A stretch of DNA of 18,209 nt from JBMNFB01 sp050949085 (GCA_050949085.1 JBMNFB010000012.1:1-18209), one strand, 5' to 3'; shown: positions 9,701 through 16,190, counted from the stretch's first letter. Notes: a model not told the origin generated them from the letters alone. A program made the numbers and translations.

Positions 9701-12700
9701 CCAGCCGGTGTACGCGACCTTCAAATTGGTCAATGCTGATCCGGAGGACGTGGCCCATGCCGGTCTGGTCAATGAGTATCGTGGCACCACGACACTCTAT
9801 CCAGCCGAGTATCAGGAAAGCGGTCTCTATGCCGGATACTGGCTGGTAGAAGCGGCGCCGATTCGCCTCCCGGGGGTGTTCTACATCAGCTATGGACTCA
9901 AGGTGGAGACCGATCCGCTCGAGGAAGCTCAGGCAATGGCACGAATGACCGGCGGCAAGGTGATCGACATCGCCGACCTGCCTGATCAGCCGGAGTTGGA
10001 TGTGAACACGCTGCCAGAACCCATGCGGCAAGCCATTTCTAGCGGCAATGACCTGTCAGCGCTGATTGTTTCGGATGACCCAAACGCTCCTTATCGCAAT
10101 GGGGAAGACGGCGGTGACATCGCCGCGAAAATTGACTTGGGTGAAGGGTGCTATCTGTCCCTGAGCGGCACCTCAAAAGTTCACTCAGGCGAAATCCCAG
10201 CTGGATATATTCGCATCGATACCCTGCAAGGCCCTTACTGGACCAAGGCACCCGAAGTGACTGAGGATGAGGTCAACGTTACGGTCAAGTACAAAGCTTA
10301 CTTCTCTCCGCAATTGTGGCAGGCATTATCTAGTGCGGGCAGACCAGCGGGCAGAATGGGGTTGCAGAGCCGGTCGGTGGACGGAGTGCAGATGCTTGAG
10401 TATACTTCCACCGCGGGTGGACTTGCCGGCGATCTTTATGAGCTGAAACACGGGGCCGACAAGCTGGGCAAATGGGGTACCCGCCTGAACGTGCTGGGTG
10501 GAGTATCTCTGGCTGCCAGCGCCTTGCTGGGCGAGATGGGGCTCGACCCGGCGCAGATGACGGCAGCGGCCAACCTGATCACCGCGTCTGAGCTCATTGA
10601 TGAGCGCGAGTTGATTCTCGGATTCATCGACGAGTACCAAGACGCGACCAGGAAGAGCCATTACATCAATACCTTCATCGGCGGGGTAGGCTACGTAGCG
10701 TCTTTTGCGGGTCCGCTGGGAAAAGGGCTAAGCTATGTCGCCACCGTCGGAGGCACCATGTATTCCAGTTCCATCGGCTCCGAGTATGAAGCCTGGGGCA
10801 ACTCCCTGATCAGCATGATTCGCAGTGCCCTGGAGAAACAGAATCGCTTGCTAACCAAGACGAAAAAGCTGAATGAAGAGAATTGGAAGATCGATCCCAG
10901 CGGTTACGTCTTCGAGGCTACCGATGAAAACCGCATTCAGGATGTAACGGCGATTGTTCTGGTTAAGGACGGCGATGCTTTCCGCATCTGGTGGGAAGCC
11001 GAGGATTGGGCGGAAACTAACCCGCAGCAGACAGACGAGCAGGGCAAGTATGGCTGGGACGTTCCGGAAGGCGAATGGAAAGTGCGCTTTGAAAGTGCTG
11101 ACTATTTGACCTACGAGACCAAGCCGATGCAGGTGCCGCCTCTGCACGATCAGGTGAATATCGGTCTCTTGGCTAAAGCCGTACCGCAGGTAACAGGCGT
11201 GGCCATCCATCCTGATGGGCTGGCACTGAGCTTTGACCGCTACATGCTGCCGGGTTCACTGACAGGCAACGTGCTGATCAGCGACAGCGACGGCAAGCCG
11301 ATTGCGGTGAAAGAAATTGTGCCTGTCGGTGCAGTGGAGAACACAGGCTATACCGGTGTAGGCGACTACTCTGATCTGATCATCGATGCGGAGCAGTTTG
11401 CCCGACAGTTCAAAGTTGTCCCAGACACGCCGATGGGTGGGTTTGTTCAGTATCTTGATGACGGTGAGACACCCGCCGCCTATTCGGTACGGTTGTTGTC
11501 GGGCATAATGAGCTATGCTCAGGTGCCGCTGGCCGGATTGCACCAGGAAACTGGGCTCCAAGTGGCCGAGCGGGAAGCGATGGCCATCACCGTTCGCGCT
11601 ATTTCCCAGGGCAAGGTCTACGGCGAGGACGATCCCGAGCTGAGCTACGATGTTATCTTTGGAGACATCGAACCTGGCGATCAACTGAGTGGTCAATTGG
11701 AACGAGAGCCGGGCGAAGATGCGGGCACGTACCAGATTAGCCAGGGCACATTGTCTGGCGGCGACAAGTACGATATCATCTTTGAATCCGGATTATTCAC
11801 CATCAACCGCCGCCCGCTTACCGTGACCGCAGATGCCAAGCAAAAGTATGCTGGCAGCGCCGACCCAGCCCTAACCTGGCGCATAAGCGGCGGCAGCTTG
11901 GTCGGCAGCGACAGCCTTTCCGGACAGCTGAGCCGCGAGGTCGGTGAGAGCATCGGAACCTACGCCATCGACCGGGGCACGATTGCTGCCGGGAGCAACT
12001 ATCTGTTGACTTTTGTGCCAGCCAATTTGAGCATCATAGCTCGACCCGCCACCCCTCCCGGGGATAGTGAGTCACCGACCACCCCAGGGCAGCCGGGAAC
12101 ACCGACGGGGCCAGATGAGACGGAGAACGTGGTGACTCTGCCGCTATTGCCTGAGCAGCAAACCGACGGGCAAGGAAATGTGACTGGCTACAGTTATGCG
12201 GTGCCTCGGACACTAGCTGCAGACATCGCTCATGCCCAGAGTCAAGGAGCCACAGGGTTTGAGTTGCAGCTGGCCATGGAGGGCGAGCCTGAGTCAACCC
12301 TTTCCCACAGCCTAATAATTGACAGCGATGCAATACAGGCCGCTGCCGCGGGTACCGATTTCTCTCTCCGCATCAGCAGTGAGCTGGGTGGCATCGTTCT
12401 GCCTCAAGCCCTGCTGGCTGCATTAGCTGTAGACGGTCAGCCGCTCTCGCTGAGTATCTGCCGGGCAGTGGCTGCCGATAGTCTACCGGTAGGGGCTACT
12501 GCCCTCCAGCAGCCGTTGGTAGTGGAAACTGAGCTGCGCGGTTCGACTCAGGTAGAGATCCGGCTGCAGTTGGCACTGCCTGTAGGCGAAGCGGCAAGGG
12601 CTGAGTTCCTGCACAGCCTAGCCATTCTGGCTAGGCACAGCGACAGTCGCGAACTGATACACGATCTCGTCTTCGAAATCGATGATACTGTCTCCCCGGC

Positions 12701-13145
12701 GATGCTGACAGCGGTTCGTTTTCAGGTTAATGAATTCAGTTCATTCACCTTGATCAAATTCGTCAGCGAACCGTTGACGACTGTCGTGGGAACACCCGGC
12801 TATGCTATTGCCGGAGTGAGTAGGGATATGCCGGCTTGCTTCTACCAGGAGAGCGACACCTTCATGCCGCTGCGTATGCTGGAGGAATACGGTGTCAGCC
12901 TCGGGTGGGACGGTGTGACTAGAACGGTGACCGTCGCTTACCGGGGCAAGACTGTAGTTCTAGTTGTGGACTCCACCGACGCCGTGATCGACGGGGTGGA
13001 GCGGGCCATCATCGGCGCCAGCGGCCGACAGCTCGCGCCCGTGTTGATGGAAGGTCGCACTATGTTGCCGCTGCGCTTCGTCTCTGAGGTGCTAGGTTTC
13101 AGGGTGCACTGGGATCCAAGTCACCTGATCACCGTGCGCCCGTAG
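3768..13145 (+). CDS. Giant secreted multi-domain surface protein (Ig-like, CarboxypepD-reg-like, MBG and copper-amine-oxidase-N domains)
   Basis: A single open frame of about 3125 residues. Residues 1-26 are a signal peptide (MRRKMGERLVALLLVLTMLF, cut after AISA). An acidic Pro/Glu/Asp-rich spacer covers about 44-158. Then come many beta-sandwich modules: an Ig-like domain at ~944-1030 (VTVNDGAAFTFEPQVTVSVS to YLYLQFRDSSG), a carboxypeptidase-regulatory-like domain at ~1410-1495 (GRVLD, PVAGATVYL, TDAEGRFTL), and an Ig-like module at ~1855-1945. A Gly/Ala-rich helical stretch spans ~2214-2367, followed by a DPSGYVFEA to YGWDVPEGEWKVRFE module at ~2374-2466 and an SbsA-like segment (IHPDGLALSFDRYMLPGSLT) at ~2472-2600. 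Two tandem MBG domains fill ~2604-2758, then a Pro/Thr linker and a domain at ~2789-3005. The end, ~3006-3125, is a copper-amine-oxidase-N 'stalk' domain (FMPLRML, GVSLGWD, RTMLPLRFVSEVLGF). There is no LPXTG or SLH anchor. I chose ATG 3768 for its GGAGG 7 bases upstream and the signal peptide; ATG 3699, with GGAGG only 3 bases away, would add 23 non-signal residues. The likely role is cell-surface adhesion or scaffolding (inference). Confidence 0.9.
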   Translation: MRRKMGERLVALLLVLTMLFPGAISAAGINRLPRTHGEALVGMLEKRDLPETEESLAPPGELPAEPSGPDLAAGQGDQQEPEEDPDSDLDDHPVEGSEEEPGEPAADPQDPSAPGDESGEPPAEEEAEADEPAGETPQEPVGEVDYDPLDPAGALPDQQQLLAEQLLAEMAAIGSESSTIIVNDIEKYWHVDQVLPFSAYQEVIVDLGEALGGVAALITMEDASGQVVGLSDTKISGSNGYITAAWAAPAGLRPGEYALRAVADGTVFPGWDHELEVTDQLLVTGRSWRGVDRAAWVEGDAAVLIEVTVFGAEDPDELSLTLQHPDDGATVFVHTEGEWLGKTAHGASHFVYRLEAVDGYLAESSEVLYDLVIESANQEPLLTEAYQVWTDYGTRFSQIEIVDAAVAKICADLVNFPAGEYTVKLEAADEYYNWYPLDERTVDYDGSGRLVLQFTDQGKPLCLTGRYSLYFTRGSFELSEQFTIENSIASLPERYEAAVLTDSNTASLQAGQTIEVSGHIANLGPGPVQLELVEVDELGRVQQRVPDLQPMAMVASVAYHPLAYRFINYYQVQGSFTVPADLSEDQDYRWLITCNNLSGESRGLLSPISMRTDAATAPSIWEMTVVGAPVSSAEQSGGHQGPQMTYSIGLDTTSFMVGMYEPQGIVDLDLLTVSLQGSGGNNVGSLRADSVVGGVDEITCLLDIESPLQTGNYQLLAAYGGEQFAAATVRVVEQAFLMGDWFYHVDGLRCFASDSSFTLSFDAGLNIDPTDFAVTLRPADGGDAVVPAITFSQDGLRLDVKCDSPVTLSGVYMLQLQYAGQPAQTVDYSGTVVDILPLAICFAPSGRVMQVITEDGQYVLQGSGFAAGSSYTAVFYRAADPFDRLGGAVQLTRRSDSELILDAAALPADWKGKSQVMVASDGVPLPVTQELTVILQPSELPVIDPMVTVNDGAAFTFEPQVTVSVSPGTYSEMRYAASQSALANASYQPVSGSFNWQLGEEYGQKYLYLQFRDSSGREKLLTASIEYISAELPEPTGYGLSTSLVCDGHPLTIWVKSSQQVQVTARLLDAGGNPLGSELTLARTGLEYGISTYSRTLTIAADQHQQVASVKLSLEETATGRTWEQSLPLGYESRLFIAQRQTEIQRVYSLFGSYAKQAAINYRFVGSPDKEAVAILTYDTADAKSLTATISLAETVPGSGIYEGQADLPHGAIYLARADYQLASEMQTEKVSEDLGLPVAASLQFTELPGERDYDGMLINLQSAGGRLSYQAELSGHDPVLFSDVPAGNYSYSLSDEQRVYASGGVQLTAGVAATSSLAQALRPASLTIDVDVAEVTGYVLCEISRDNSSWNEYVPLGQTITGLAVGDQVTYAVQIRYPADLTYWRPQKSDPIPISEATTTIIHRLEPITRVNISGRVLDQLYKDAGKDKPVAGATVYLRQQLDNDGTNVYNNQSVTTDAEGRFTLSVFSDVGGTLQVSKQGFESIECELTAAELLGGELDDLQLCYLHTGYLTLDLEVAAAVPEEEEQKFALASDDTAFITAVYRADDSPVNGTYSYSEQKFRFHNNHGLQAGDTLTVEVWAGNGLQLVEREFTVQLDAHLSAGIVAQAVAQGEIYGTAKGADGHPVYTLLFDAHSRNRMQMYSGGAFSTRDARLAPGEYTLVFLSGDDLQRVQRLTRLQQLEDLRLTEGEHYAMRRVTLAQGSLVELEEVEVPTVTDDDLGYLAGQGTGIAVKAKTLTDPRKPRGTVTLRYTLPERLQQLGFAVDAVEVRLLEGEGQVVNYDYYLNGLKGSTNSDFYILAYVEEADSGSGVLQFELELQGLSQSNVTANAIVTRAGGGQVLETIYQGPVDLPLLTIVCPEEVLVGSGTQVEVRGVGYIGETVEIYDNDILVGEAVTDQRGRWQAQLNLTEPDLPGTHHLQARMQTGEQSLSAVAYTQVLPADSVRVEDVTVWQGAFSMRTGFGANPVATPLSFNPSQPVYATFKLVNADPEDVAHAGLVNEYRGTTTLYPAEYQESGLYAGYWLVEAAPIRLPGVFYISYGLKVETDPLEEAQAMARMTGGKVIDIADLPDQPELDVNTLPEPMRQAISSGNDLSALIVSDDPNAPYRNGEDGGDIAAKIDLGEGCYLSLSGTSKVHSGEIPAGYIRIDTLQGPYWTKAPEVTEDEVNVTVKYKAYFSPQLWQALSSAGRPAGRMGLQSRSVDGVQMLEYTSTAGGLAGDLYELKHGADKLGKWGTRLNVLGGVSLAASALLGEMGLDPAQMTAAANLITASELIDERELILGFIDEYQDATRKSHYINTFIGGVGYVASFAGPLGKGLSYVATVGGTMYSSSIGSEYEAWGNSLISMIRSALEKQNRLLTKTKKLNEENWKIDPSGYVFEATDENRIQDVTAIVLVKDGDAFRIWWEAEDWAETNPQQTDEQGKYGWDVPEGEWKVRFESADYLTYETKPMQVPPLHDQVNIGLLAKAVPQVTGVAIHPDGLALSFDRYMLPGSLTGNVLISDSDGKPIAVKEIVPVGAVENTGYTGVGDYSDLIIDAEQFARQFKVVPDTPMGGFVQYLDDGETPAAYSVRLLSGIMSYAQVPLAGLHQETGLQVAEREAMAITVRAISQGKVYGEDDPELSYDVIFGDIEPGDQLSGQLEREPGEDAGTYQISQGTLSGGDKYDIIFESGLFTINRRPLTVTADAKQKYAGSADPALTWRISGGSLVGSDSLSGQLSREVGESIGTYAIDRGTIAAGSNYLLTFVPANLSIIARPATPPGDSESPTTPGQPGTPTGPDETENVVTLPLLPEQQTDGQGNVTGYSYAVPRTLAADIAHAQSQGATGFELQLAMEGEPESTLSHSLIIDSDAIQAAAAGTDFSLRISSELGGIVLPQALLAALAVDGQPLSLSICRAVAADSLPVGATALQQPLVVETELRGSTQVEIRLQLALPVGEAARAEFLHSLAILARHSDSRELIHDLVFEIDDTVSPAMLTAVRFQVNEFSSFTLIKFVSEPLTTVVGTPGYAIAGVSRDMPACFYQESDTFMPLRMLEEYGVSLGWDGVTRTVTVAYRGKTVVLVVDSTDAVIDGVERAIIGASGRQLAPVLMEGRTMLPLRFVSEVLGFRVHWDPSHLITVRP

Positions 13146-13149
13146 CTTC

Positions 13150-13184
13150 AGTAGGTTTTTGGGGACGGGTCCTAAAAACCTACT
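13150..13184. repeat. REP-like palindromic repeat, copy 2 (GGGGACGG loop)
   Basis: Arms AGTAGGTTTTT and AAAAACCTACT pair perfectly around a GGGGACGGGTCCT core. It starts four bases after the stop codon of the giant gene, like copy 1 at 1074-1107. With the bidirectional terminator that follows, it forms the 3' end of the giant transcript. Confidence 0.75.
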
Positions 13185-13230
13185 CCACTCCATTGCAGGG
13201 TAGATCGGCGTTGCACCAGCGAAGAACCCC

Positions 13231-13261
13231 AAAACCGCCCCCCAGATTGGAGGGCGGTTTT
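13231..13261. terminator. Bidirectional intrinsic terminator between convergent genes
   Basis: Arms AAAACCGCCC (13231-13240) and GGGCGGTTTT (13252-13261) form a perfect 10-bp stem with an 11-base loop. The T-run is on the right for the + strand and, through the AAAA on the left, also serves the minus strand. It lies between the giant gene and the convergent minus-strand gene ending at 13269. Confidence 0.9.
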
Positions 13262-13268
13262 GTTAGCG

Positions 13269-14208
13269 CTATTTATAATCGGTGATGGCACCGACGCGTC
13301 CGATGTAGAACCCATCGCTGAGGATGCCACCGTCGTTCTTGGTGCTGAAATGCTCTTCCTTGTAGGCGATCCCACCGGTGGACGCCTGGCTGGACCAATA
13401 GCGAAGGCCGACAATAACGCCGTCTTGGCGGAGCCAATTCATGAAAATCACACTGTGACCAGTGCCATTGGTTCGAGAGAAATCGATGAAGTCACCGGCC
13501 TTCGCGAATTCCCAGTCGCCGATCTGCTGACCCAAACCATATTTGACGATGGCGAAAGCGGGATTGCTCACTTCTTTTGATCCTTGGGCGGTGTACCATA
13601 GCAGCATGAAGTCCTGCAATTCGTTGAAAGTGATCTGGTTAAAGTCGTCCTTGCTCAGCCCTACTTCACTATTCCTGGCTTGCATGGCATGGAAAAACAC
13701 CTCAAAGGTGATCCCTACGCAATGGCTGGACCGATTGCCGCTGGGGTGGGCCTTAAGCAGCAGCCTATCCTGATAGCGGATGTCGGCGGTGACGCCGTTG
13801 TAATTGGCGTAGTCCGTATTCTTTGGAGATCGCGTCCATTACATAGTCGTTCAGCTCGATATGGAGGGCAGATCGTCTTTGCTCTGTCTGGCAGCTGGTC
13901 GGTTGCTTGCCCTGTGGTGCAGGACCTACCGCAGCAACCGGAGGTGATTCACTCCGTTCGCTGGCCCTCTGCGTCGCCTCGCTTGGCATCTGTGCCATTG
14001 ATTGCGCATGTTGTTTAGTTTGTTGCAGTTGACGTACCTCATCCGGTATTTCCGGCCCCAATGCCTGCTGGGTTATGGTGGGCACAACATCCGGGATCGG
14101 AATCTCATATGTAGGTTGAACGTTCGGTTGGAGAGGGGTCCCTGCTAAGCCCAGCATCGATACCATCATTGTGCCTAGGGCGAAGGACTTAAGTCTAGTT
14201 TTTAGCAT
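13269..14208 (-). pseudogene. Secreted papain-fold-like (NlpC/P60- or CHAP-like) protein, frameshifted
   Basis: The N-terminal part (14208 down to about 13815) starts MLKTRLKSFALGTMMVSMLG, a signal peptide, then a Pro/Gln-rich linker, then LHIELNDYVMDAISKEY. The frame then breaks near 13811-13817. Read on in the next frame, the sequence is DYANYNGVTADIRYQ, HPSGNRSSHCVGITFEVFFH, SKDDFNQITFNELQDFMLLW, GDFIDFSRTNGTGHSVIFMN and RYWSSQASTGGIAY, ending at the TAG at 13269. The two parts differ by one inserted or two missing bases. Cys in SHCVGIT and His in GTGHSVIF fit the catalytic pair of a papain-like peptidase or amidase, and GDFIDF resembles the strand before the His in NlpC/P60 and CHAP domains; this is my inference from motifs. 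Similar hypothetical secreted proteins exist in Paenibacillus-type genomes, as far as I recall. The GGGAGA 8 bases before the start supports ATG 14208. As written the gene would give only a 147-residue product without the catalytic part. Confidence 0.75.
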
Positions 14209-14241
14209 ATATAGTTTCTCCCAGTCTATGTAGTTGATCTA

Positions 14242-14247
14242 ATTATA
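14242..14247 (-). promoter_or_regulatory. Candidate -10 box for the minus-strand papain-like gene
   Basis: A consensus TATAAT on the minus strand, 33 bases before the ATG at 14208 and upstream of its GGGAGA site. No good TTGACA is seen at 17 bases, where the sequence is ACAAAG, so the promoter may be weak or activated. Confidence 0.5.
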
Positions 14248-14296
14248 CTAGAACCCCAGAGTAGCTTTGTATGGATAAATTATCCTCTTTGACCGC

Positions 14297-14400
14297 TCTC
14301 ATTCCCCCAGTCGCTCACGCGACAGCCCCCTCCTCGAAGGGGCCAAGACTTGCCTCCCTCTGACGAGGGAGGTGGCATGGCGTCAGCCATGAAGGGGGAG
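14297..14400. mobile_element. MITE-like palindromic repeat element of about 104 bp, no coding capacity
   Basis: The ends CTCATTCCCCC and GAAGGGGGAG are roughly complementary, and the interior holds nested imperfect hairpins: TCGC-TCAC-GCGA, CCCCCTCCTCGAAGGGG, CCTCCCTCTGACGAGGGAGG and TGGCATGGCGTCAGCCAT. The block TGACGAGGGAGGTGGCA followed by GAAGGGGGAG is, from memory, a widespread short dispersed repeat in Bacillota. Only one copy is in the window, so its boundaries are approximate and no target-site duplication was confirmed. Confidence 0.55.
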
Positions 14401-14439
14401 AAAACGGCTTTCTATTAGGTCCGATCAATGGCAAATGCT

Positions 14440-14473
14440 ACGCCAGCCCCCGGCGTTTGCCGGGGGCTGGCGT
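14440..14473 (-). terminator. Strong hairpin, probable terminator of the yyaL remnant
   Basis: A perfect 14-bp stem (CGCCAGCCCCCGG and CCGGGGGCTGGCG plus one A-T pair) with a CGTTTG loop. It lies 13 bases beyond the stop codon of the minus-strand yyaL remnant. On the minus strand the stem is not followed by a T-run, so it may act as a transcript-stabilising hairpin rather than a terminator. Confidence 0.6.
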
Positions 14474-14486
14474 TATCTGACGCTTG

Positions 14487-14702
14487 CTACATATTCTGCA
14501 CGCCCAGCTGATTCAGCATCTCTTGCAGATCGGTGGTGGGGCGTTGGCAGTTGAAGCCGCTGCAGACATAGGCAGTGGCGTGATTGTTCATGGCCTGATG
14601 GTCGGTCACGAAAGGTGCTAACTCTAAATGACGCACACTACTAGCGCAGCTGTTCTGGGCAATGGCCATTCTTTCTGCTGAAAGATTCGCCTTAGTGATC
14701 AT
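14487..14702 (-). pseudogene. 3' remnant of a yyaL-type (DUF255, thioredoxin-domain) gene
   Basis: The minus-strand frame ends LAPFVTDHQAMNNHATAYVC, then SGFNCQRPTTDLQEMLNQL. This matches my recollection of the extreme C-terminus of YyaL/SPATA20-type proteins (a TAYVC-x-NF-x-CQ-x-PTTD pattern), which are normally about 650-700 residues. Only about 50 family-like residues remain, roughly from base 14640 to the TAG at 14487-14489. The residues before that are encoded partly by dispersed repeat copy B and do not look like the family. So this is a deletion remnant, not a working small gene, although an ATG at 14702 gives an open frame of 71 codons. No ribosome binding site was evident. Its hairpin at 14440-14473 is still in place. 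Confidence 0.7.
14657..14699. repeat. 43-bp dispersed repeat, copy B
   Basis: Differs from copy A (2755-2797) at only two positions, both in the last hairpin, where TCGC-TTTA-GCGA becomes TCGC-CTTA-GTGA and keeps pairing through a G-T wobble. It lies at the broken 5' end of the yyaL remnant and 87 bases before the tagO-like gene. Confidence 0.85.
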
Positions 14703-14785
14703 AATTCGGTCTCTGGACGCTGCCCTTCATTCTGTTCAATAAACCAAGGCAATAGGCCGTTTCTATAAACGGGAGGATATAACCT

Positions 14786-15736
14786 ATGTTACGCTATATC
14801 GCTATTTTCGCAGTAGCAGGAGTCCTCGTTTGGCTCTTCACCCCTTTGGCGCAGAAGCTGTCTTACCGTTTGGGGATATTGGATATGCCCAATCGACGCA
14901 AGCAGCATGAAAGGCCTACCCCATTGATGGGCGGTTGGGCCATGTTGGCTAGCTTCTGTATCACAGCTTTGTTTGTGTTGCCCCTGGACAGTAATTTGCG
15001 GGGCATCCTTTTCGGCGCATTGATCGCTTTTTCCGTTGGCTTGGTTGACGATTACTGCAAGTCCCGCGGCAAGGAAATGGGAGCTGCACCGAAATTTTTG
15101 GGGCAAATTCTGGCCGCCTTGGTGTTGGCCGCCCATGGCGTGCGTATCTTCTATATCAGTCACCCCTTTGGCCCGGGGATGATCTTCTTCCCGATCTGGC
15201 TTTCTTACCTGACCACCATCATTTGGGTGGTGGCGGTGATGAATCTGATCAACTTTATGGACGGCTTGGATGGCTTAGCCGCCGGGATCACCTGTATCGC
15301 TGCCGGCACCTTGGCCCTGATCGCCTGGCAGATGGACCAGGGCGAGTCCGTCACCCTGGGGGTGCTGGTGTTAGGCGTTGCGCTAGGCTTCTTGCGTTTC
15401 AATCGTTACCCCGCTTCTATCTTTATGGGCGATATGGGGGCAAACTTTCTGGGATTTCTGCTGGGCGCCATCTCCGTTGTGGGCTCCTTTAAGAGCGCTA
15501 CCCTGGTGGGCATCGCCGTGCCGGTGCTGGCCTTAGGTTTACCTATCTTCGATACTGCGCTGAACATCGTGCGCCGCACCCGCAACGGACAACCTTTCTA
15601 CGTGGCTGACCACGGTCACACTCACCATCGGCTGCAGAACTGGGGGCTGACCCAGGTGCAGACCGTGTTTGTGATGTACCTGATCAGTATCTGCTTCTCC
15701 CTTACCGCGCTGGTGGTGCTCTTCGCCAGCCGCTAG
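14786..15736 (+). CDS. tagO: Undecaprenyl-phosphate N-acetylaminosugar-1-phosphate transferase (TagO/WecA, MraY family)
   Basis: Polytopic membrane enzyme of 316 residues, the usual size. It moves a GlcNAc-1-phosphate-type group from a UDP-sugar to undecaprenyl phosphate at the inner face of the membrane, the first step in wall teichoic acid or other surface polysaccharide synthesis. Family motifs are in order: GLVDDY with the Asp pair at 88-89, NLINFMDGLDGLAAG at 153-167, FLRFNRYPASIFMGDMGANF at 202-221 with Asp216, and DHGHTHHRL at 275-283. About ten hydrophobic helices are visible. I chose ATG 14786, with GGGAGG nine bases upstream. It has its own terminator and no glycan gene next to it, so the context does not say which polymer it starts. 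TagO and WecA cannot be told apart here; TagO is favoured by the Bacillota setting. Confidence 0.93.
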   Translation: MLRYIAIFAVAGVLVWLFTPLAQKLSYRLGILDMPNRRKQHERPTPLMGGWAMLASFCITALFVLPLDSNLRGILFGALIAFSVGLVDDYCKSRGKEMGAAPKFLGQILAALVLAAHGVRIFYISHPFGPGMIFFPIWLSYLTTIIWVVAVMNLINFMDGLDGLAAGITCIAAGTLALIAWQMDQGESVTLGVLVLGVALGFLRFNRYPASIFMGDMGANFLGFLLGAISVVGSFKSATLVGIAVPVLALGLPIFDTALNIVRRTRNGQPFYVADHGHTHHRLQNWGLTQVQTVFVMYLISICFSLTALVVLFASR

Positions 15737-15738
15737 CG

Positions 15739-15775
15739 TTGTCATTCTGAACGCAGTGAAGAATCTTCACCTGGC
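15739..15775. repeat. Dispersed repeat of the CATTCTGA-x-CG-x-AGTGAAGAATCT type
   Basis: Contains TTGTCATTCTGAACGCAG followed by the palindrome GTGAAGAATCTTCAC. Sequences of the form TGTCATTCTGAGCG-AGCGAAGAATCT are, from memory, common short repeats in intergenic DNA of many bacteria. Only one copy is here. It runs into repeat copy C at 15794, so the two may be parts of one longer element. Confidence 0.5.
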
Positions 15776-15793
15776 AAAACCTTCAGGCGTTTA

Positions 15794-15823
15794 GGGCGAT
15801 GGCCATTCTCTTGATTCGCCTTA
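15794..15823. repeat. Shortened copy C of the dispersed repeat
   Basis: Reads GGGCGATGGCCATTCT then CTTGATTCGCCTTA, matching both flanks of copies A and B, but the inner hairpin segment TTCTGCTGAAA is replaced by CTT, a net loss of 8 bases. It sits directly against the terminator of the tagO-like gene. Confidence 0.65.
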
Positions 15824-15851
15824 CGGCCGCCATCAGGCGGCCCGTTTATTT
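15823..15851 (+). terminator. Intrinsic terminator of the tagO-like gene
   Basis: Stem GGCCGCC / GGCGGCC with an ATCA loop, followed after CG by TTTATTTT. Flanking ACGG and CCGT can extend the stem with one bulge. A good rho-independent terminator. Confidence 0.85.
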
Positions 15852-15865
15852 TCTAACCCCTTTAC

Positions 15866-15901
15866 GCAACCTATCTGGGTACAGCTTGGGCCCAAGGTTG
15901 C
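15866..15901. repeat. Inverted repeat with internal 12-bp palindrome, upstream of the 77-residue gene
   Basis: GCAACC (15866-15871) and GGTTGC (15896-15901) enclose the palindrome CTTGGGCCCAAG (15885-15896), with which the right arm shares one base. It lies 56 bases before the ATG at 15957. It may be an operator or a leader hairpin; no matching promoter was recognised. Confidence 0.3.
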
Positions 15902-15956
15902 TTCTTTGCGCAATAGCGCGCAGGAAGTGCCTGGCCAAAACAAGGGGGTGCTGACG

Positions 15957-16190
15957 ATGGAGTATCAGTTCAAGCTGAATCCTGAACTGAGCGACGAGGA
16001 TCTGCGCAAATTGAAACGGCGACTAGCAGAGCTGGCACAGGATGAGCAATTGCGGGTGCAACTGGATAGCAAGGATTCTCTGCAGCGGGCTAATCTGACC
16101 AAGATGTTGACCAATAACGGCTACACCTATCAGCCAGAAGGCGGTACGGAAGACGACGACCAATACCTGGTAGTGCGGCGGCTGCACTGA
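15957..16190 (+). CDS. Small conserved-looking protein of unknown function, 77 residues
   Basis: I do not recognise this gene. The start ATG 15957 has AGGGGGTG eight bases before it; the longer open frame from 15906 has no such site. The protein is charged and soluble, with no signal peptide, Cys or membrane helix. Its middle (SDEDLRKLKRRLAELAQDEQ) should be a helix. The second half, LDSKDSLQRANLTKMLTNNG, then YTYQPEG and QYLVVRRLH, suggests a strand-helix-strand-strand order like the C-terminal half of a TusA/SirA-like fold, but the CPxP motif of that family is absent, so this is a weak structural guess. It is a single-gene unit with its own terminator, located just before the lysine-fermentation operon. 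Confidence 0.7.
   Translation: MEYQFKLNPELSDEDLRKLKRRLAELAQDEQLRVQLDSKDSLQRANLTKMLTNNGYTYQPEGGTEDDDQYLVVRRLH

Noticed and set aside
13260..13580. + strand reading frame of 106 codons after the giant gene
   Set aside because: It starts inside a terminator stem and is antisense to the conserved catalytic part of the papain-like gene.
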